Of a stretch of 64,000 nucleotides of DNA, positions 46,943 through 59,699 are shown in pieces (within the stretch, counting starts at the first letter, position 1; each line of letters begins with the position of its first letter). The translations under genes were made by a program, and so were the position numbers. A model generated the notes under the pieces. It did not search any database and had not been told where the DNA came from. It saw only the letters and a list, made by a program, of their open reading frames with translations. Where the stretch lies: NCBI GenBank assembly GCA_036971615.1, contig JAYKKR010000033.1, positions 186,001 through 250,000 on the forward strand, given 5' to 3'. The stretch comes from Amyloporia xantha. Its lineage: Eukaryota; Basidiomycota; Agaricomycetes; Polyporales; Adustoporiaceae.

Positions 46943-47246
46943 TGTTGAACGATCAGTTTCCAACTATAGTAGTCGCACTTCCATACTTGGTAGTCAGTAC
47001 TTACTCATTTCTATGATGTTCTATGACGTTCCATAGTATGTTCTTGTCTTACTTCATAGGCTCCACTTTCTTACTAAGAAATCTCCACTATGATTTCATT
47101 ATGACTTCATATCTTACTCAGATATTCTATAGGTTTCTAGATACGATTACTAAGGAGCCTTTCATGCATGTATATAAGCCGGGCCTTACAGCCCACTAGA
47201 ATACAAGACGGATTAGTCTCCTCTCCTCTATAGTCTGCGCTCAACA
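46943..47246 (+). repeat. Copia 3' LTR
   Basis: 304 bp, matches the 5' LTR; followed by the target duplicate TGAAC at 47,247-47,251. Confidence 0.92.
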
Positions 47247-48906
47247 TGAACAACGCATATACTAGCCTCAGCTGTCTCTGGCTCGGCTGGTGTCTTGCGC
47301 TCGCGTTCTATGTCGCCACCACCAAGCCTCCTGCACAACGAAACGCATGTGGATTTGTCTGTATCTAACGAGCTGCCTGAACCCTCTACTGTGCTCCCAC
47401 GCAATGACGACATGGCATTGATGATGAATGCAGAATCATATTTTGCGTCAGTGTATGCCGACACCAGTTGCTTGCGCTCGCACGCAGCAAATTTCTGCAG
47501 CACTGGGTAGGTGCATTGCCTGCATGACTAATAACTGATTGCACTCACCGACGCAGCACGCGATGCAAGAATTCCACGATTTGCTGTTACGTTCTTCGAT
47601 GGTGCACTGTCTGACTCAAAGTCATCGTCTTCGGCGTCTTCATCCCTGCGCTTCTTGTCTCGCTTCCTCATCTTGCCGGCCATGTATTCAAATTTGCATC
47701 GGATGCGAGCTTGCAAATTGACGTCATGTATTACGGTGAGATATGTGGTGCAGCTGGGGACACAATCGGAGCCGTGTGCTTTCACAAACGTGAAGACTTC
47801 GGCCAACCCTGCACTATTCACAGCATCGGTAGCTGGCTCTTTCCAGCGGAACTGCAGCAGAGGCCGTTTGGTTGCACTGTCCTTCAGCCACTCCTCGTGA
47901 TCGCGCCCGATCTGATGAGGGTAAGGCGGAAGCACTTTCGGATCCAGTTTATTCATGCCCATCAAATGCATGAACACCTTGTTGACGACAGTCTGAACAA
48001 TAGAACATATTGAGTGAGTCTGTCAACTTGCTTAATTCTGCATACCTTGATTGGCTTACTCTTCGCAGCCTCAGCGCTGCGCTCCATCGCTTCCAGAGTG
48101 TCAGTACTGGTGACGATTGCTGTCTGCGCGGCAGCATGATCACTCCCATCTGCGGCGATCGTGTCAGCAGAATGAATGGAAGATATGATCTGAGAGAGCA
48201 CAAAGATGAGAAGCGAGAGGGCACGAGATAGCGCAGACACCGACACCAACACCTAAGGCTCACAGAAGTCGCGGAAGCAAGCAATGTATATGAAGGAGGC
48301 CGTCGCAGATCGCGCTGGCCGTGTATGTACGTGTTTGTACTACGGCGCTTAGCGCGCGAGCGTCTACTCTAACAGATCGGGTGTTCCAACGACACATCTT
48401 GGGTAATGGCATCATCTCCGACTGCAGCCGTCATGTCGTCCATCAGCAAAATCAACGTGTTTTATTATTTTCCTTTTTTGTCTTGTTGCGTCTTATGTTA
48501 CCAGAAAAGGAAACTAAGGCATCAAAGGACTCAGAAAGAGTGTCGATCGCATTGGGGCAAGACATGCTCGCATTATAGATTGTCTTATTTTCCTTACACA
48601 AGACATCAAGTCCAAATAAGGAGAAAAAGGTAAACAATACAAATGTTTGATTTTGCTGATGTCCTCAATCTCGAGTATCTGTTCAAGGTTTGCAATGCGC
48701 TCCACTGCCTCCTGGAGCTCATTCATTAATACTGCATTCTCAGCTGCGAGAATTTTGAGGCGCTTCTTCGTGGCCTCCTGGTGAGCCGTCAACTCGGCTT
48801 GGAGACCTTCAATCTTCTTGACTACGGCATTGAGACGCGCGACGTTCGTGCTGGTGGCGCTGGGTGGTTTCGCAATCACTGTGGCCATTGCGGCGACGGT
48901 GGCCAT

Positions 48907-49317
48907 CGCAGTGGGTGTGTGCTCGCGGGTGTTGGAGTGATTGGGGTGCTACTGCATGGTCTCTGGCTTATACGTGTACTCTCTATCATTTACTCTGTCT
49001 AATTTTTTCGTACGTCAATGCGAAGGAGCTGTTTCTTTCTAAATTGCGAGGGGATCCGCACTGCATCCATCGGGGCATCTACCGGTCATCCAAGAAAGGT
49101 AATTGTTTTTACCGATTTGATTACATAATTAAACTATTGTAGGGTATATGTAGAACTACGGACCAGCAGGAATGTGCCCAGAATTCGGGGTGTAACCTCT
49201 GGGTCTGGTGCGAGTATCGTGATCATTCGTGGTGGATTCCAGGTTGAGGGGAATCTGACTTAATTTGCAGATTCCGAACTTATACCCAGCGTGGGTAATT
49301 TTGGATTTCGTGCAGTG
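48907..49317. other. Right end of element D, non-coding
   Basis: Upstream region of the coiled-coil gene and the right TIR (49,285-49,317). No gene seen. Confidence 0.5.
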
Positions 49318-51300
49318 CTGGTCCCTGGAAGCTTCACCGTATACTCTCCCTGCTCCGATGTCCTGCCAACGCCAGCGGCGAGCATCACGGAACACACCGT
49401 TGGGTTTTGTCAGAGGATCTACATCCGACTCGCCTGATATCTGCTCCCCCTCCGGCCTCCTTTCTATGTCTGTCAACGATGTGTGCCCTTTGTGTTTGCA
49501 TAGTCGCATATCTAGCCAGTCTTCCAAGAAGAACTCAGCCTGAAATGATTACTACCGCTTGGTCTCTTGTCAAAGGCTGCCGTATTTTAATGAGCATGAA
49601 AAGCCACACCGATTGCCTGGAAGTACTAAACCAGGCTGAGCTCACTAATTCTGTCGTACCCGTAGGTCCGAAGTAGTCCGCTTTATTTCCAAGTCGTGAT
49701 CGCAATCGTCGGTGATATCGGTATCATCGTCTCGCTGGTATGTTCTTTCAGGTTTTTCATCATTACCAATTGCTCTGCAACGCCTTCTTTTTCCTCTACT
49801 CGTCTCATGTTTCTTACTCTGAGTCCATATTGGTACGTTCATTTTGGAATCTATGGGCGTCTTCCTCATTTCATGACTGCAGCGGTTGTTCTCTCAGAAG
49901 AAAAATTCATGTTTGGAAAGACCGACCTCCAATTGTACGCACACAGCACCGTTGTATCGGAGTTAGTAAGTACAGGCCTAGATATATCAGTATCAGCTAA
50001 GTACCTAATCCTACTAAAAGTGAACATATACCTTAATCTCCCGAGAGCGGCGCCCCTGGCGCTGTGCTGACCGCACTTTACTGCTCACCTTACATGCTCT
50101 GCTCCACCACATTGGGCGCAGCGATCCTCGGAAGAGTTGTCCTTCTTAGTCTGTTCCATTCCACGCGATTGTCTCAACGCACAGCATCTCTACTCGTGCC
50201 CAGTCCGCCTGATCAGTGACTAGAGTCAGAAACACGTCTATCCTTCTTGAGGTCATATCTCTACTCGGCTGTCTTGGGCTGCGTCCCATGGACGATGCAC
50301 ATGTGCCGTACGGAGAATTTCGAATATTCCGGGATCTGACAGCATCTCCCATATCCATCGCAACTGCTATCGCCCGTATGACCTCCATTCGGGAGACACG
50401 TTTCCAATCTTCTTGTGTACGATCCGTCCCCCTTCCAGATAGTCTTCCTATGGTTGCTTCCGAGCAATGAGCACCAAATCCTCCAATCGTCCATCTACCC
50501 CTCAATTCCCCGAGTCATAGACATGATGTGTAATTGTGGGAGCAGATACTGTGCTGGTTCCCCTGTCCCCTAATCTCGTAACTCCAGTCATCTCTAGCGA
50601 TCGTCTCTTCTCTGAGAGTTCGTGCTGGTCGTAACTTTCTTGCATCTTGCATGTTTCTGACGTGTCGACATCTCTCTGACGATTATTCATGCTCAGGACT
50701 GGTAGGATCGTGGCGCAGAAGAGAGGCGGAGCCGCTTAAATGACTTGTAGGCTGCACACGACCAAATCCACTCATCAGGTATAAATATCGATGTCCATAC
50801 ATTCTGAGTCGTGCAGCGTATCGTACATTCATATAGCTATGAATTGCAGTTTGTCAAGGACAAAATAAAAGTCCGTCAAGGATGAAAAACATGCCAGAAG
50901 TAATTCAAGACGACCAAATAGACACTGGAACAAGTCTCACAGGGAACGGAGCCTTATGCTTTACAGAAGAACGGCTGAACAACGGGAATAGATCAACCAC
51001 GAAAGACAAGCATACAGAGTAAGCTAACGTGCGCAAAACAACAAATTCCCTTTGTAGAAATGTAGGCGAGGCAGATAATGGCCGTCATGTACGGTTTCCC
51101 TCCTGGACGAGTATTGCCGTTCCCCGGCTCGACGAGCATGGACGGCGTCCAGAAGCCACGCCGAGCATTCCCACGCCATTCCATCTGCAATGGATGCATG
51201 CTTTAGTTGGAAGTGACGCAGAGAGCCTCCTGAACGGACTGGACTGATCGGCTGTCGAAGATTTGTAAAAGAAATGGCGCGACAACGGAATGGTTGAGAA
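49318..51300. other. Non-coding part of the first full duplication unit
   Basis: Shares blocks with 57,140-58,700. Short open frames (for example 49,696-50,070) show no domain and are not conserved as frames in the other units. Confidence 0.45.
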
Positions 51301-51304
51301 ATGA

Positions 51305-52754
51305 TCAGAAGTGATGAGCAGATGCCAAGGGGACCCCGAGTAGGCTCACAAGAGGGTCACACCTCCAGGTTCGGGGCATGTTTACAAAGGGAATTGTAGA
51401 GTATCGGTCTGCTCGTTTGGTGTAGAAATCTGCGGGATAGAAGGTATGACCGAAACCCCGCCAATTTCCAATCTGGCAGGGATGGAATGCAAACGGTAAA
51501 TCAGTCAGATCAATATTGTGATAATAGAAAACACACCGCAAACTTCCCCGCTCACACAGCCGAGGCATATGGGACATCAACTGTGACCCCAATACCTGTG
51601 CCCGAGCTTCGTGTATAGGACCCGGCGGATAAATGCACAATTCAAAGCTAAAGCCTGCACAGTTTGAGAAAGTTCGGAGAGATGGCAGGACACCATCCAG
51701 GCGGGCACAGCAGTGCTGACCGATACTCGCCACAGCTGAATCCACCGGTGAGTCATGTTTAATGAGGAAAGAAATGTGCATTGTCTTGATGATATCGGAT
51801 GTTATGCCAGTGAGAAACCGAAATAGCCAGTCATAGTTGGTATTTTCGCAGACTTTGCTTAGATCCAGGTGGAGCCTTTCGAGTCTTGAGCTAGGAACAA
51901 GGCTGAGACAGGCTGCATGAGGAAGTGAATCAGGGATCAACATCGTTCCATCAATAGACGGACAGGGACGCACAGTGTTCTGCGCTTTCAGCAATCCGAT
52001 CGGTTATGCGTACCACACCGAAGCTCAACCACAATGTATCCAGTGATGTGCCCGCAGCATCCACCAATGCCTGAGCATGTACAGGAGGTTCAATATGATC
52101 ATAGTCCAAATTCAGTTCATGCAAGCGGGGAACGACACCAGCAGCGAGCAATAGGTTCGCAATGCCAGTCGTTGAGGCCCCAGTGCCGGTTAATCGCAAC
52201 CACGATATCCCCTCTGGCCACTTCGCAAATGCCGGACGAGCAGCGTCATGCTCCGGGAAGGACAGATTGTCGCAGTAGAGCCGTTGGAGATTTGGGAAAC
52301 AGCAGATGAGCCGACGTAGCGTAGTGATCGACGGGAAACTGACACCAAAGAGCGAGAGGGTTGTGACTGTAGAGAAGGCCGAGAGATAGAGGAAGGTGCG
52401 CGGCGCCATGTCACGAGCACGCCACTCGGCATTCGCTATCCACAGCTCCTGCACCCGCGTCCATCGGCCTGCTAACATTGCCGCGAACGTGCTCAGCTGA
52501 GGGATCGGCTTACGTTCGCGAAACTTGCCGAAATGTACATGCACAATCGATGGCCCCTTCCACAGATTTCTACTATCCTGCGCAACTTGCACAACCTCAC
52601 CTCGATTGTAGAAGGCCACATACGAGGGCAAGTTATGCTGGCTTCTAGGTTTCCACGATCTGCAGACCAGCATGCAGGTCACCAGCGTACTATAGTCGCC
52701 CTCTAGGCAATCAATGATGGAGTCCCAAACCTCTGGAGGGAGAAGTGGCGACAT
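51305..52754 (-). pseudogene. F-box protein, copy 1 (frame-disrupted)
   Basis: ATG at 52,754: MSPLLPPEVWDSIIDCLEGD followed by TLVTCMLVCRSWKPRS is an F-box that would bind Skp1 in an SCF ubiquitin ligase. The remainder (about 450 residues) has LRR-like leucine spacing (LRRLICCFPNLQRLYCDNLS). Around 51,950-51,990 a TGA and a small insertion separate the frame from the downstream part (ERLHLDLSKVCENTNYDWLF), which runs to a stop at 51,305. The paralogue at 58.7-59.7 kb is uninterrupted at the matching site (CASLTLYLWNIPDSF). Substrate unknown. Confidence 0.75.
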
Positions 52755-55030
52755 GATGACTGCCAATTTGAGCGATGACGCGAGACCTGAATGGACAAAT
52801 GAGGATGAACGAGAGCCTACGTGACCCCAATTGAAGTCGATCGTATGATACTTAAATAGTTCGGACTCACGATAGAGAGCAGGCAGTCTGCGGAGTAAGT
52901 ACCCGTGGTTATAATGTACTGCGCGGCGATCCTGAATCTGCGTGCAGAGCAATGGTGCAGAGATCGTTCGCTAGCAATGACAATGGCGGCGGAAGGTGTG
53001 CGCAAGTAAAGGCGGGTGCACGTGTGTCTCAAAGGGAGACCGTAAGCTGGACGGAGAGGGGAACGGGCGGACCTAGATGGGGGTGGAGGGTGAGATGTGG
53101 GCACAGAATACGGTGCATGTATGATAGGCCTATCTAAATTAGTACCACTTGGTGATTGTCTCGAGGCAAGAGGCGCACAGGGGCGGTGTGGATCTGTACT
53201 CCGCGATCGAGCCTATCACGATACAGCCTTAGCGCTCGGTCTTCGCGAATCCGTTGTCGTCAATTATGAGAGGCGCGATGCTGGGTTCTGCATAAGTCTG
53301 ATCGTTGACACAGCGTCGCGTCCTCTGCCCAGCAGCTCTCTGCCTGTGAAATTTCTTGAATTAGCAGTATCCGACGTCATATTTGGGAGCTGTGCTGTCC
53401 AATTCTCGTCGTCAACACGCTCGTCTGAAAGCATGAAAGAACCCGGAACCCCGTGTAAAACACAGACTCATGTATTCTTGCCTTCTTGTGACAAAGAACC
53501 CTCTCTGCAGAATCCACAGCTGCGTACACATCGACAACCGAAAATGTGCACGGACAGAGTCCCCACAAGATTCTGCCTCGTGTACTGACCAACGTAGATC
53601 TGCCTTTAAACATTTGTCCCCTGATTCGGACAGCTATCAATTCAACGCAATGTTGACCTAACGTTATGGTGGGACATTGACACCGGGAGTGCCGACTCTG
53701 ACGGCCATCGTGCATCGGTATCACGTCCCTCGGTCTCGTTTTCTGTCAGGGAGACATCACCATGTCGCCGTTTGGAAGGCATTCTATTGATTCACTTCGC
53801 AGGAAGACGGAACACACACACACCGCTTTTCTCGTATAATATGAACCGCGAGGTCCAAGTACTCCGACGCAGTGAGCGCATACCTGTGGGAGATTGGATA
53901 TAAATCAGAGACGCAAGATGTTCGATCGTCGGCGGTACGCATGCATGCATCCTCTAAGATTACTGAACACGCAGTTTGGTGGCGCATCAGCATAGTATAT
54001 CCGAGCCGACAGTGCTTACTCACAACAGCTGAGGTCCTTCACCTGCGTGAGATGTCAAATGCACAGAGCACACTACCTGCGCGACCCACGACACGCTGTT
54101 CGAGCAAAGCTCACGATCGGCCACGCTCGGACAGCTGTCGGTAGGGGGTTATTCCTGCATGGGCAGTGGTAGGAGAGGCCAGCCTGGCAGGAATACGGCA
54201 GGATGGCCCGACGGCGCAGACTCCGCTGACTGTACCAACCCATCGAGCTCGGTCGCTCTAACGCGCTGAGAATATCGTGCCCGCCGGAAGTTGCGTAAAC
54301 GGCACAAGTTCTGACCTCGATCACCTCTGCCTGTTTCACTCTTCATCCTATGGTAGTCAACAGTTTCCACTGCTTCATATACGTTCCCTTGTCACATATC
54401 CGACATGGAAGGCCTGCTGTACATGCCGTACGAGATAGAGAATTGATTTGGCGGCATTGATGGAGTTTTCTGGCGGTGCTTCTGACATGCAAGTGATCGA
54501 GCTTACAACAGGTGTCAATGTCGACGGTTACTGTCAGGATCTGTTCAAGCACATTTCTTTCGGCAAACCACGGAAATGGCAATTCGGTATAGACATTGAC
54601 TCTGATGCGCGTCTTCGGCCTGTCCTGTCCATTCCCACCGTGGCGGAAGAGTTGGCCTGCTATCTGTCCAAGCACCCTATCGCAAGCCGGAGTTTTGCTG
54701 CTTTAATTTGCTGCTGGTCTAAAGGGAGTGCCTTCCGTGCATGTGCGACGGGTTCGAGGGCCATTTCTCTGGTACAGATTGTCAATGTGTCACAACTGAA
54801 CGAGTGCTGGAGGACGCAAAACGCAGTCGAGTCGTATGCAAAGGTCATTCGCCGATGATCGGTTACGACCCGGCGACCAGAGTTTCGCGCAAACGGACAG
54901 ATCCAGGAGCACAAGTATGAAACTCCAGGGGACGCTGCATGTACGGAATAACATTAGTATGCGGACGTGAAGCTAAGCGGGAAGAATGGCATGTACGTAC
55001 GTACGTCACGGTCTCCTAGTCTGCGGAGAC
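52755..55030. other. Upstream blocks of F-box copy 1, no gene
   Basis: The conserved upstream block (53,140-53,420) and the 54,110-54,260 block are shared with the other units. An open frame at 54,448-54,858 has no recognised domain. Confidence 0.45.
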
Positions 55031-55338
55031 TCATACTACAGCGAGGAAGATGTGGGACAGTCCACAATTCACGACGAGACGATGATGAGACTATAAAAGA
55101 ACTGATAGATAGATCAAAGCATAGGCCAGAGGCCGCTGAGTCCGAATGAGAAGGCTGTAGGAGGAAGAAGAAACAGTCGAAGTGTCTGCAGCCGTAGAGG
55201 AATGAAGACGTAGAATAGGAAGCGAGACGCTAGCTTATAGCAGTGGAGCTGATGCAGAAGCGGGAGACAAGAGATGAGCACTGCCGAGGTCGAGGTCCAG
55301 GGCATGCATGATGCAGACGAAGTGATCAAGCTAGCGAG

Positions 55339-55533
55339 TCAGGGGGCAGAGAGGGAAGATCGACCGTCTCGATTGTCGAAGAGCATCGACGAAGGTAGTT
55401 TATAGCGGCCTCTAGGTCTCCACAATTTGCAGACCAGCATGCAGGTCACAAGCGTACTGTGGTCGCTCTTCAGGCAATCGATGATGGAGTCCCAAATTTC
55501 GGGAGGAAGGATTGGCAACATGTCGACTACCAA
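55339..55533 (-). pseudogene. F-box protein, copy 2 (truncated)
   Basis: MLPILPPEIWDSIIDCLKSD and TLVTCMLVCKLWRPRG give a clear F-box. The frame stops at 55,339 and the sequence then joins the block otherwise found downstream of another unit (36,420-36,560 type), so the 3' three quarters of the gene were lost at this junction. Confidence 0.75.
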
Positions 55534-55539
55534 TTAGAC

Positions 55540-58500
55540 CGGCAATGCGAGACCCGAATGGACAAATGAGAACAAATTGGAGCCTACATGACCCCCGTTA
55601 AAGTCGATCGAGCGATGCTTAAGTAATTCGAACTCACGATGGATAGCGGATAGACTTCTGAGGACCCGCAGTTGCAAAGTACTGTGCGATGGTTCTGGAT
55701 CGGCTTGCAAAGATCCTTCGCTAACACTAATAACGGTGGGGATCTGGAAGTGTGGGGAAGTGGTGATGGTTAAGGCTTAAAGGGAGAATATAAACCAGAT
55801 ACGGGATGGAGAGTGGCCGTGTGGTTCCCTAGTTGTAGGAGGAGAGTTAGATACAAGCTTAAGGGGAGTATGCGGCGTGCATGCAGGTCTATATAACGGT
55901 ATGCTCTGGCCCCTTCGAGATTGCCTCGAGGGAAGAGGCACACAGGGGCAGTGGGGATCTGTACTCCTCGATCGAGCCTATCAAGATGCAGCCTCAGCGC
56001 TTGGTTCCCCACGACTCCGTGATCGTCAGTTATGAGAGGCGCGGTGCTGGATTCTGCATAAGTCTGATCGTTGATACAGCATCGCGTCCCCTGCTGGGCA
56101 AGTCTTCCCTTGTAAACTTTCTCGATCCAGCATCATCTGACGTCATTAGGGAGCTGTGCTGTTCCATTATCGTCGTCAACGCGCTCGTCTAAAAGCATAA
56201 AGGAACCCGAACCCCCATGTAAAACACAGACTCGAGTATTCTTGTCCTACATACCGCATCCAACCGCCTTGTGACAAAGAACTCTCGCTGCAGGAACCAC
56301 GGCTGCCTATACATCGGCAACCGAAAATTTGCACAACCAGAGTCCTCACAACATCCCGCTTCGTCAACTGACCAACGTAAGTCTGTCATTGAACGTTCGT
56401 CCCCTAACTCCAACAGCTTTCAAATCAATGCAATAATGACCTGACGTTATGGTGGGACATTTACATCGGGAGGGTTGACCCTGGCGGCCTTCGTGCATCA
56501 TTATCACGTTCCTCGGCCTCGCACCCCTACAGGAGATTGGATACGCTGTTCGAGCAAAGTTTCGTGGTCCGACACGCTCGCGCAGCTGTTAGTCGAGGGC
56601 CTTCCCGGAATAGGCAGTGGTAGGAGAGTCGAAGTGAGCAGGAATATGGCAGGATAGTCAGACGGTGCAAACTCTCTTGATTGTACCGACACATCGAGCT
56701 CGGTCCCTCTACCGCGCTAAAGATTACACGCACTGGAGGTTGCGTACATGGCACGACCTCAATCTCCTTTACGCCTTTCATTATGTGATCCTATGGCAGC
56801 CACCGGTGCTCGGTCCTTCGTCTACTACGTCGCTTGTCGCATACCCGGCATGAACGCCTGCTGGGTCATGGAGGCAACAGATTTAGCACCGCTGAGGTCG
56901 GGGTCCAGGGTGTGCAGATGAGCAAAAAATGATCAAGCTGGCGAGTCCGCGGGTAGATCTAGATGACCAGCACGGAACGAGAGGAGACGGTAGGAGACGG
57001 TGAACTTACCCTTACTGGACGAAGGCTTGACGATCGACGCCCGTCGGTAGGACACGTGGTCCCCAATCATGCCGATCGGGATGAAGTCGTTGGCATTTCT
57101 CCCGCATTCGCCTTGGCCCTGGATAACTGTTTTCAGGCTACGCTGCAAGCATCTTCACTGCTTCTCTCCTGTTCACTTCCGCATCTCCGATGCCTTTCAG
57201 ACAGCCAGCTGTGAGCGCGCGGAACACGACATTGGCTTTCCTTGGAGGATCCCTGTGAGCCTATATTCGCGCCCTCTCTTGGCTTTCCTTCTATGTTTGT
57301 CAACAATGTGCGCCCTTAGTATAGCTGTCCAAGCTCAGTGTGAAAATTATCATCACCTCTCGGTCTTTTATTACAGGCTGCCATGCTTAAACGAATACGA
57401 CAAGCCGCGCCAAGTGCGTTAGAAATACTAGAGCAGGCTGAGCTCATCGACCCTGCATACCCGCAGGTCTGAAACAGCCCGCTTTATTTCAGACTCGACA
57501 TTTCAATCATCGCTGACATTGGTATCGTCGTCTAACTGGTATGTTCTTCAAGCTTCTCACAAGCGTGAACCGCCCTGTGACGCCTTCTTTCTTCCATCAC
57601 CAGTCCGTATATTTGCCCGTTCGTGTCAACGTTGCGGAAAGAGGGTCAGGATGAGGGCTCCGCGCCGACACACGCAGTATCATATTCACACTCTAGACAC
57701 CGCGAATCATGTGATAGTGGAAACTCACAGGCAAGGTCAGCTCCAGAGCGAGTACGTATGAGACGACACTCTGGTACATCGCTTGTATTGGGTTCGTGAA
57801 TCAATGTCTGCGCGCGTCCAGTTTGACGTCGATGACGATCCGCAAGGAAATCAAAACAAGGCACGATATTCTGAATCATCTCGCCACCTAAGACCTCCGA
57901 CTTGGATACACACTGTGGGTCCCGTGGTAGGAGATCACACAGCATCATATGCAGCTAACGGTCCGCGGGGTTCGGTAAAGCTACGGCATCATCCGTTACC
58001 ATAGATTGCAGCCCGGTGTCGGAGCTGCGCCGTATACGAGTACAAGTATGAGTGCCTATGTAGTGGAGACAGGAGACGGCTTGCGAGACGATCAGACGTG
58101 GGCCCAATAAAACGAACTCGGAGAGGTGAGTTCGCGCACGGTCGTTTCCACTCATCGAGTAGTACAAACCACGGTTTCCATACATTCCAGACCAGGGAGC
58201 GCATCGTACTTGTAAATAGCTGTGAATCGCAGTCGGTCAAAAAACAAGAAACGTCCGTGGGAGACAGAAGCTGTCAGAAACAGGCAGACACTCGAATTGC
58301 TACGGTGGAACGAGCCTCGAACATCAAACAGGGAACATAACTTCATGTTTTACGAAAGAGTTTGCGAACGACGAGAATAGATCAACAAGAAAAAGACAAA
58401 CATATAGAGCGGATGGACAAAAGACAACGAGTCCAACCTGTAAGAATGCACTGCACGCAGATGATGGCCCTCACGACCTCCACCACCAGGTTCGCTCCTA

Positions 58501-58730
58501 GTGAACCACTGTCGTTGGCCGGATCGACAAGGACGGACGGTGTCGAGCAACCTCGTCGAGCATTGCCACGCCATCCCATCTGCAAAGCAAACATGCTTCA
58601 GTTGGAAGTGACGAAGGGAGCTCCTGAACGAATTGGACTGATCGGCTGTTGAAGATTCGAAAAAAAAACGTAGCGCGACAACAAGAAAGTTGGAAAGTGA
58701 TCAGAAGTGATGTGCAAATGCCGAAAGACT
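55540..58730. other. Shortened unit and start of the next, no gene
   Basis: Upstream block 55,900-56,200, distal block 56,560-56,720, CACGTG block 57,050-57,150, GGTATGTTCTT block near 57,539 and F-box downstream sequence 58,230-58,730. No coding region recognised. Confidence 0.45.
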
Positions 58731-58739
58731 CTGAGTAGA

Positions 58740-59670
58740 TAAACCAGAGGACCACACCTCCCGGGAGGCCTGGGGTATGTCTACGAAAGGAATTGTAGAG
58801 CGCCGACCTGCTCGTGCGGCGGAGGAAACTACGGTTCAGCTTTCAAAGTCTTGAATCAGGAGCAAGGCTGAGACAGGCTGAATAAGGAAACGAATCAGGG
58901 ATGTTCCATAAATAGAGGGTTAGGGACGCACAGCGTTCCGCTCCTTGAGCAAGCTGATCGTTTATATGTCCCACATCCAAACCCAAACTTAGCATATTCA
59001 GTGACGGGCCCGCAGCGTCCACTAACGCCTGAACATGTATAGGAGGCGCGATATGAGCATGCAAGTGGACGACGGCACCTGCATTGAGCAAGAGATTCGC
59101 AATGCCAGTGACTGGGGCCTGACTGCTGACTAATTCTAATCAGGATATCCCCTGCGGCCACTTCACGAATGCCGGGCGAGCAGCGCCTGCTCCCGCAAGG
59201 ACAGACTGATGCAGTGGAGCCGTTTGAGATTTGGGAGTTGAACAGCAGATGAGCCGGCGTAGCGCAGTGATCGACGGGAAGCTGATATGACTGAGCCTGA
59301 GGCCTGTGATCGTAGAAAACGCCGAGAGATAGAGGATGGTGTACGGTGCCATATCACAAGCACGCCATTCAGCATATGATATGTCCAGCTGCTCCACCCG
59401 CGTCCATCGGCCTGCTAACATCGCGGCAAACGTGCTCATATGAGGGATCGGCTTACGCCCACTCCGTGGCCCTTTCCAGAATTTTCCGCTATCTCTTGCA
59501 GCCTGCACAACCTCGCCTCGATTAGAGAAGGTCATCCCGTTAGGCAGGTTATGCCGGCTTCTAGGTTCCCACGACTTGCAGACCAGCATGCAGGTCACCA
59601 GCGCATTGTAGTCGCCCTCTAGGCAATCAATGATCGAGTCCCAGATTTCAGGAGCAAGGATTGGCGTCAT
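58740..59670 (-). pseudogene. F-box protein, copy 3 (frame-disrupted)
   Basis: ATG at 59,670: MTPILAPEIWDSIIDCLEGD, TLVTC-type F-box, then RGEVVQAARDSGKFWKG and LAGRWTRVEQLDISYAEW as in copy 1. The frame shifts near 59,235 (CCSTPKSQTAP versus copy 1 CCFPNLQRLYC) and stops near 59,140. Downstream similarity (VDAAGPSLNMLSLGLDVGHI) continues in another frame to about 58,840. Several deletions relative to copy 1; non-functional as assembled. Confidence 0.7.
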
Positions 59671-59699
59671 GGTGGCTTCTGATTTGACCGGTGATCCGA

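Larger units (their letters stand above)
38958..47246 (+). mobile_element. Copia LTR retrotransposon
   Basis: Identical-looking 304-bp LTRs (38,958-39,261 and 46,943-47,246; TGTTGAAC...CTCAACA) are flanked by TGAAC on both sides (38,953-38,957 and 47,247-47,251). The primer site GGTTATGAGCCCC directly follows the 5' LTR and GAGTGGGAG precedes the 3' LTR, both Copia-like. The internal region is split by element C and lacks an integrase core. Confidence 0.95.
38916..48906 (-). pseudogene. Coiled-coil protein gene of element D, split by the Copia element
   Basis: On the minus strand the ATG at 48,906 opens a coiled coil (LNAVVKKIEGLQAELTAHQE, MNELQEAVERIANLEQILEI). Later exons read SAEAAKSKPIK and, after an intron at about 48,000-48,048, FMHLMGMNKLDPKVLPPYPH, EVFTFVKAHGSDCVPS, KRDKKRRDEDAEDDD. 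After another intron at about 47,508-47,552 comes RKQLVSAYTDAKYDSAFIIN. The Copia element entered at 47,246/38,958. Joining its 5-bp flanks leaves about 13 codons to a TGA at 38,916-38,918. The family is not recognised, but similar coiled-coil genes accompany Agaricomycete DNA transposons. Exons between 48,250 and 48,640 are unresolved. Confidence 0.45.
36840..49317. mobile_element. Element D: CACTG-ended (CACTA/Plavaka-like) DNA transposon with nested insertions
   Basis: CACTGCACGAAATCCAAAAT opens a 33-bp TIR at 36,840-36,872. Its exact reverse complement is at 49,285-49,317. The flanks are CTG at 36,837-36,839 and CTG at 49,318-49,320, a 3-bp duplication typical of CACTA elements. Joining the flanks restores a sequence collinear with the paralogous block at about 57,110-57,240, an internal empty-site control. 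D contains a hAT-like element, a Copia retrotransposon and at least two genes of its own (38,613 plus, 48,906 minus). Confidence 0.85.

Noticed and set aside
49696..50070. 124-codon frame with hydrophobic segments
   Set aside because: Could suggest a membrane protein, but the paralogous block at 57.5 kb does not keep the frame.
54448..54858. 136-codon plus-strand frame
   Set aside because: No recognised domain and not preserved as an open frame in the paralogous units at 56.7 and 60.5 kb.
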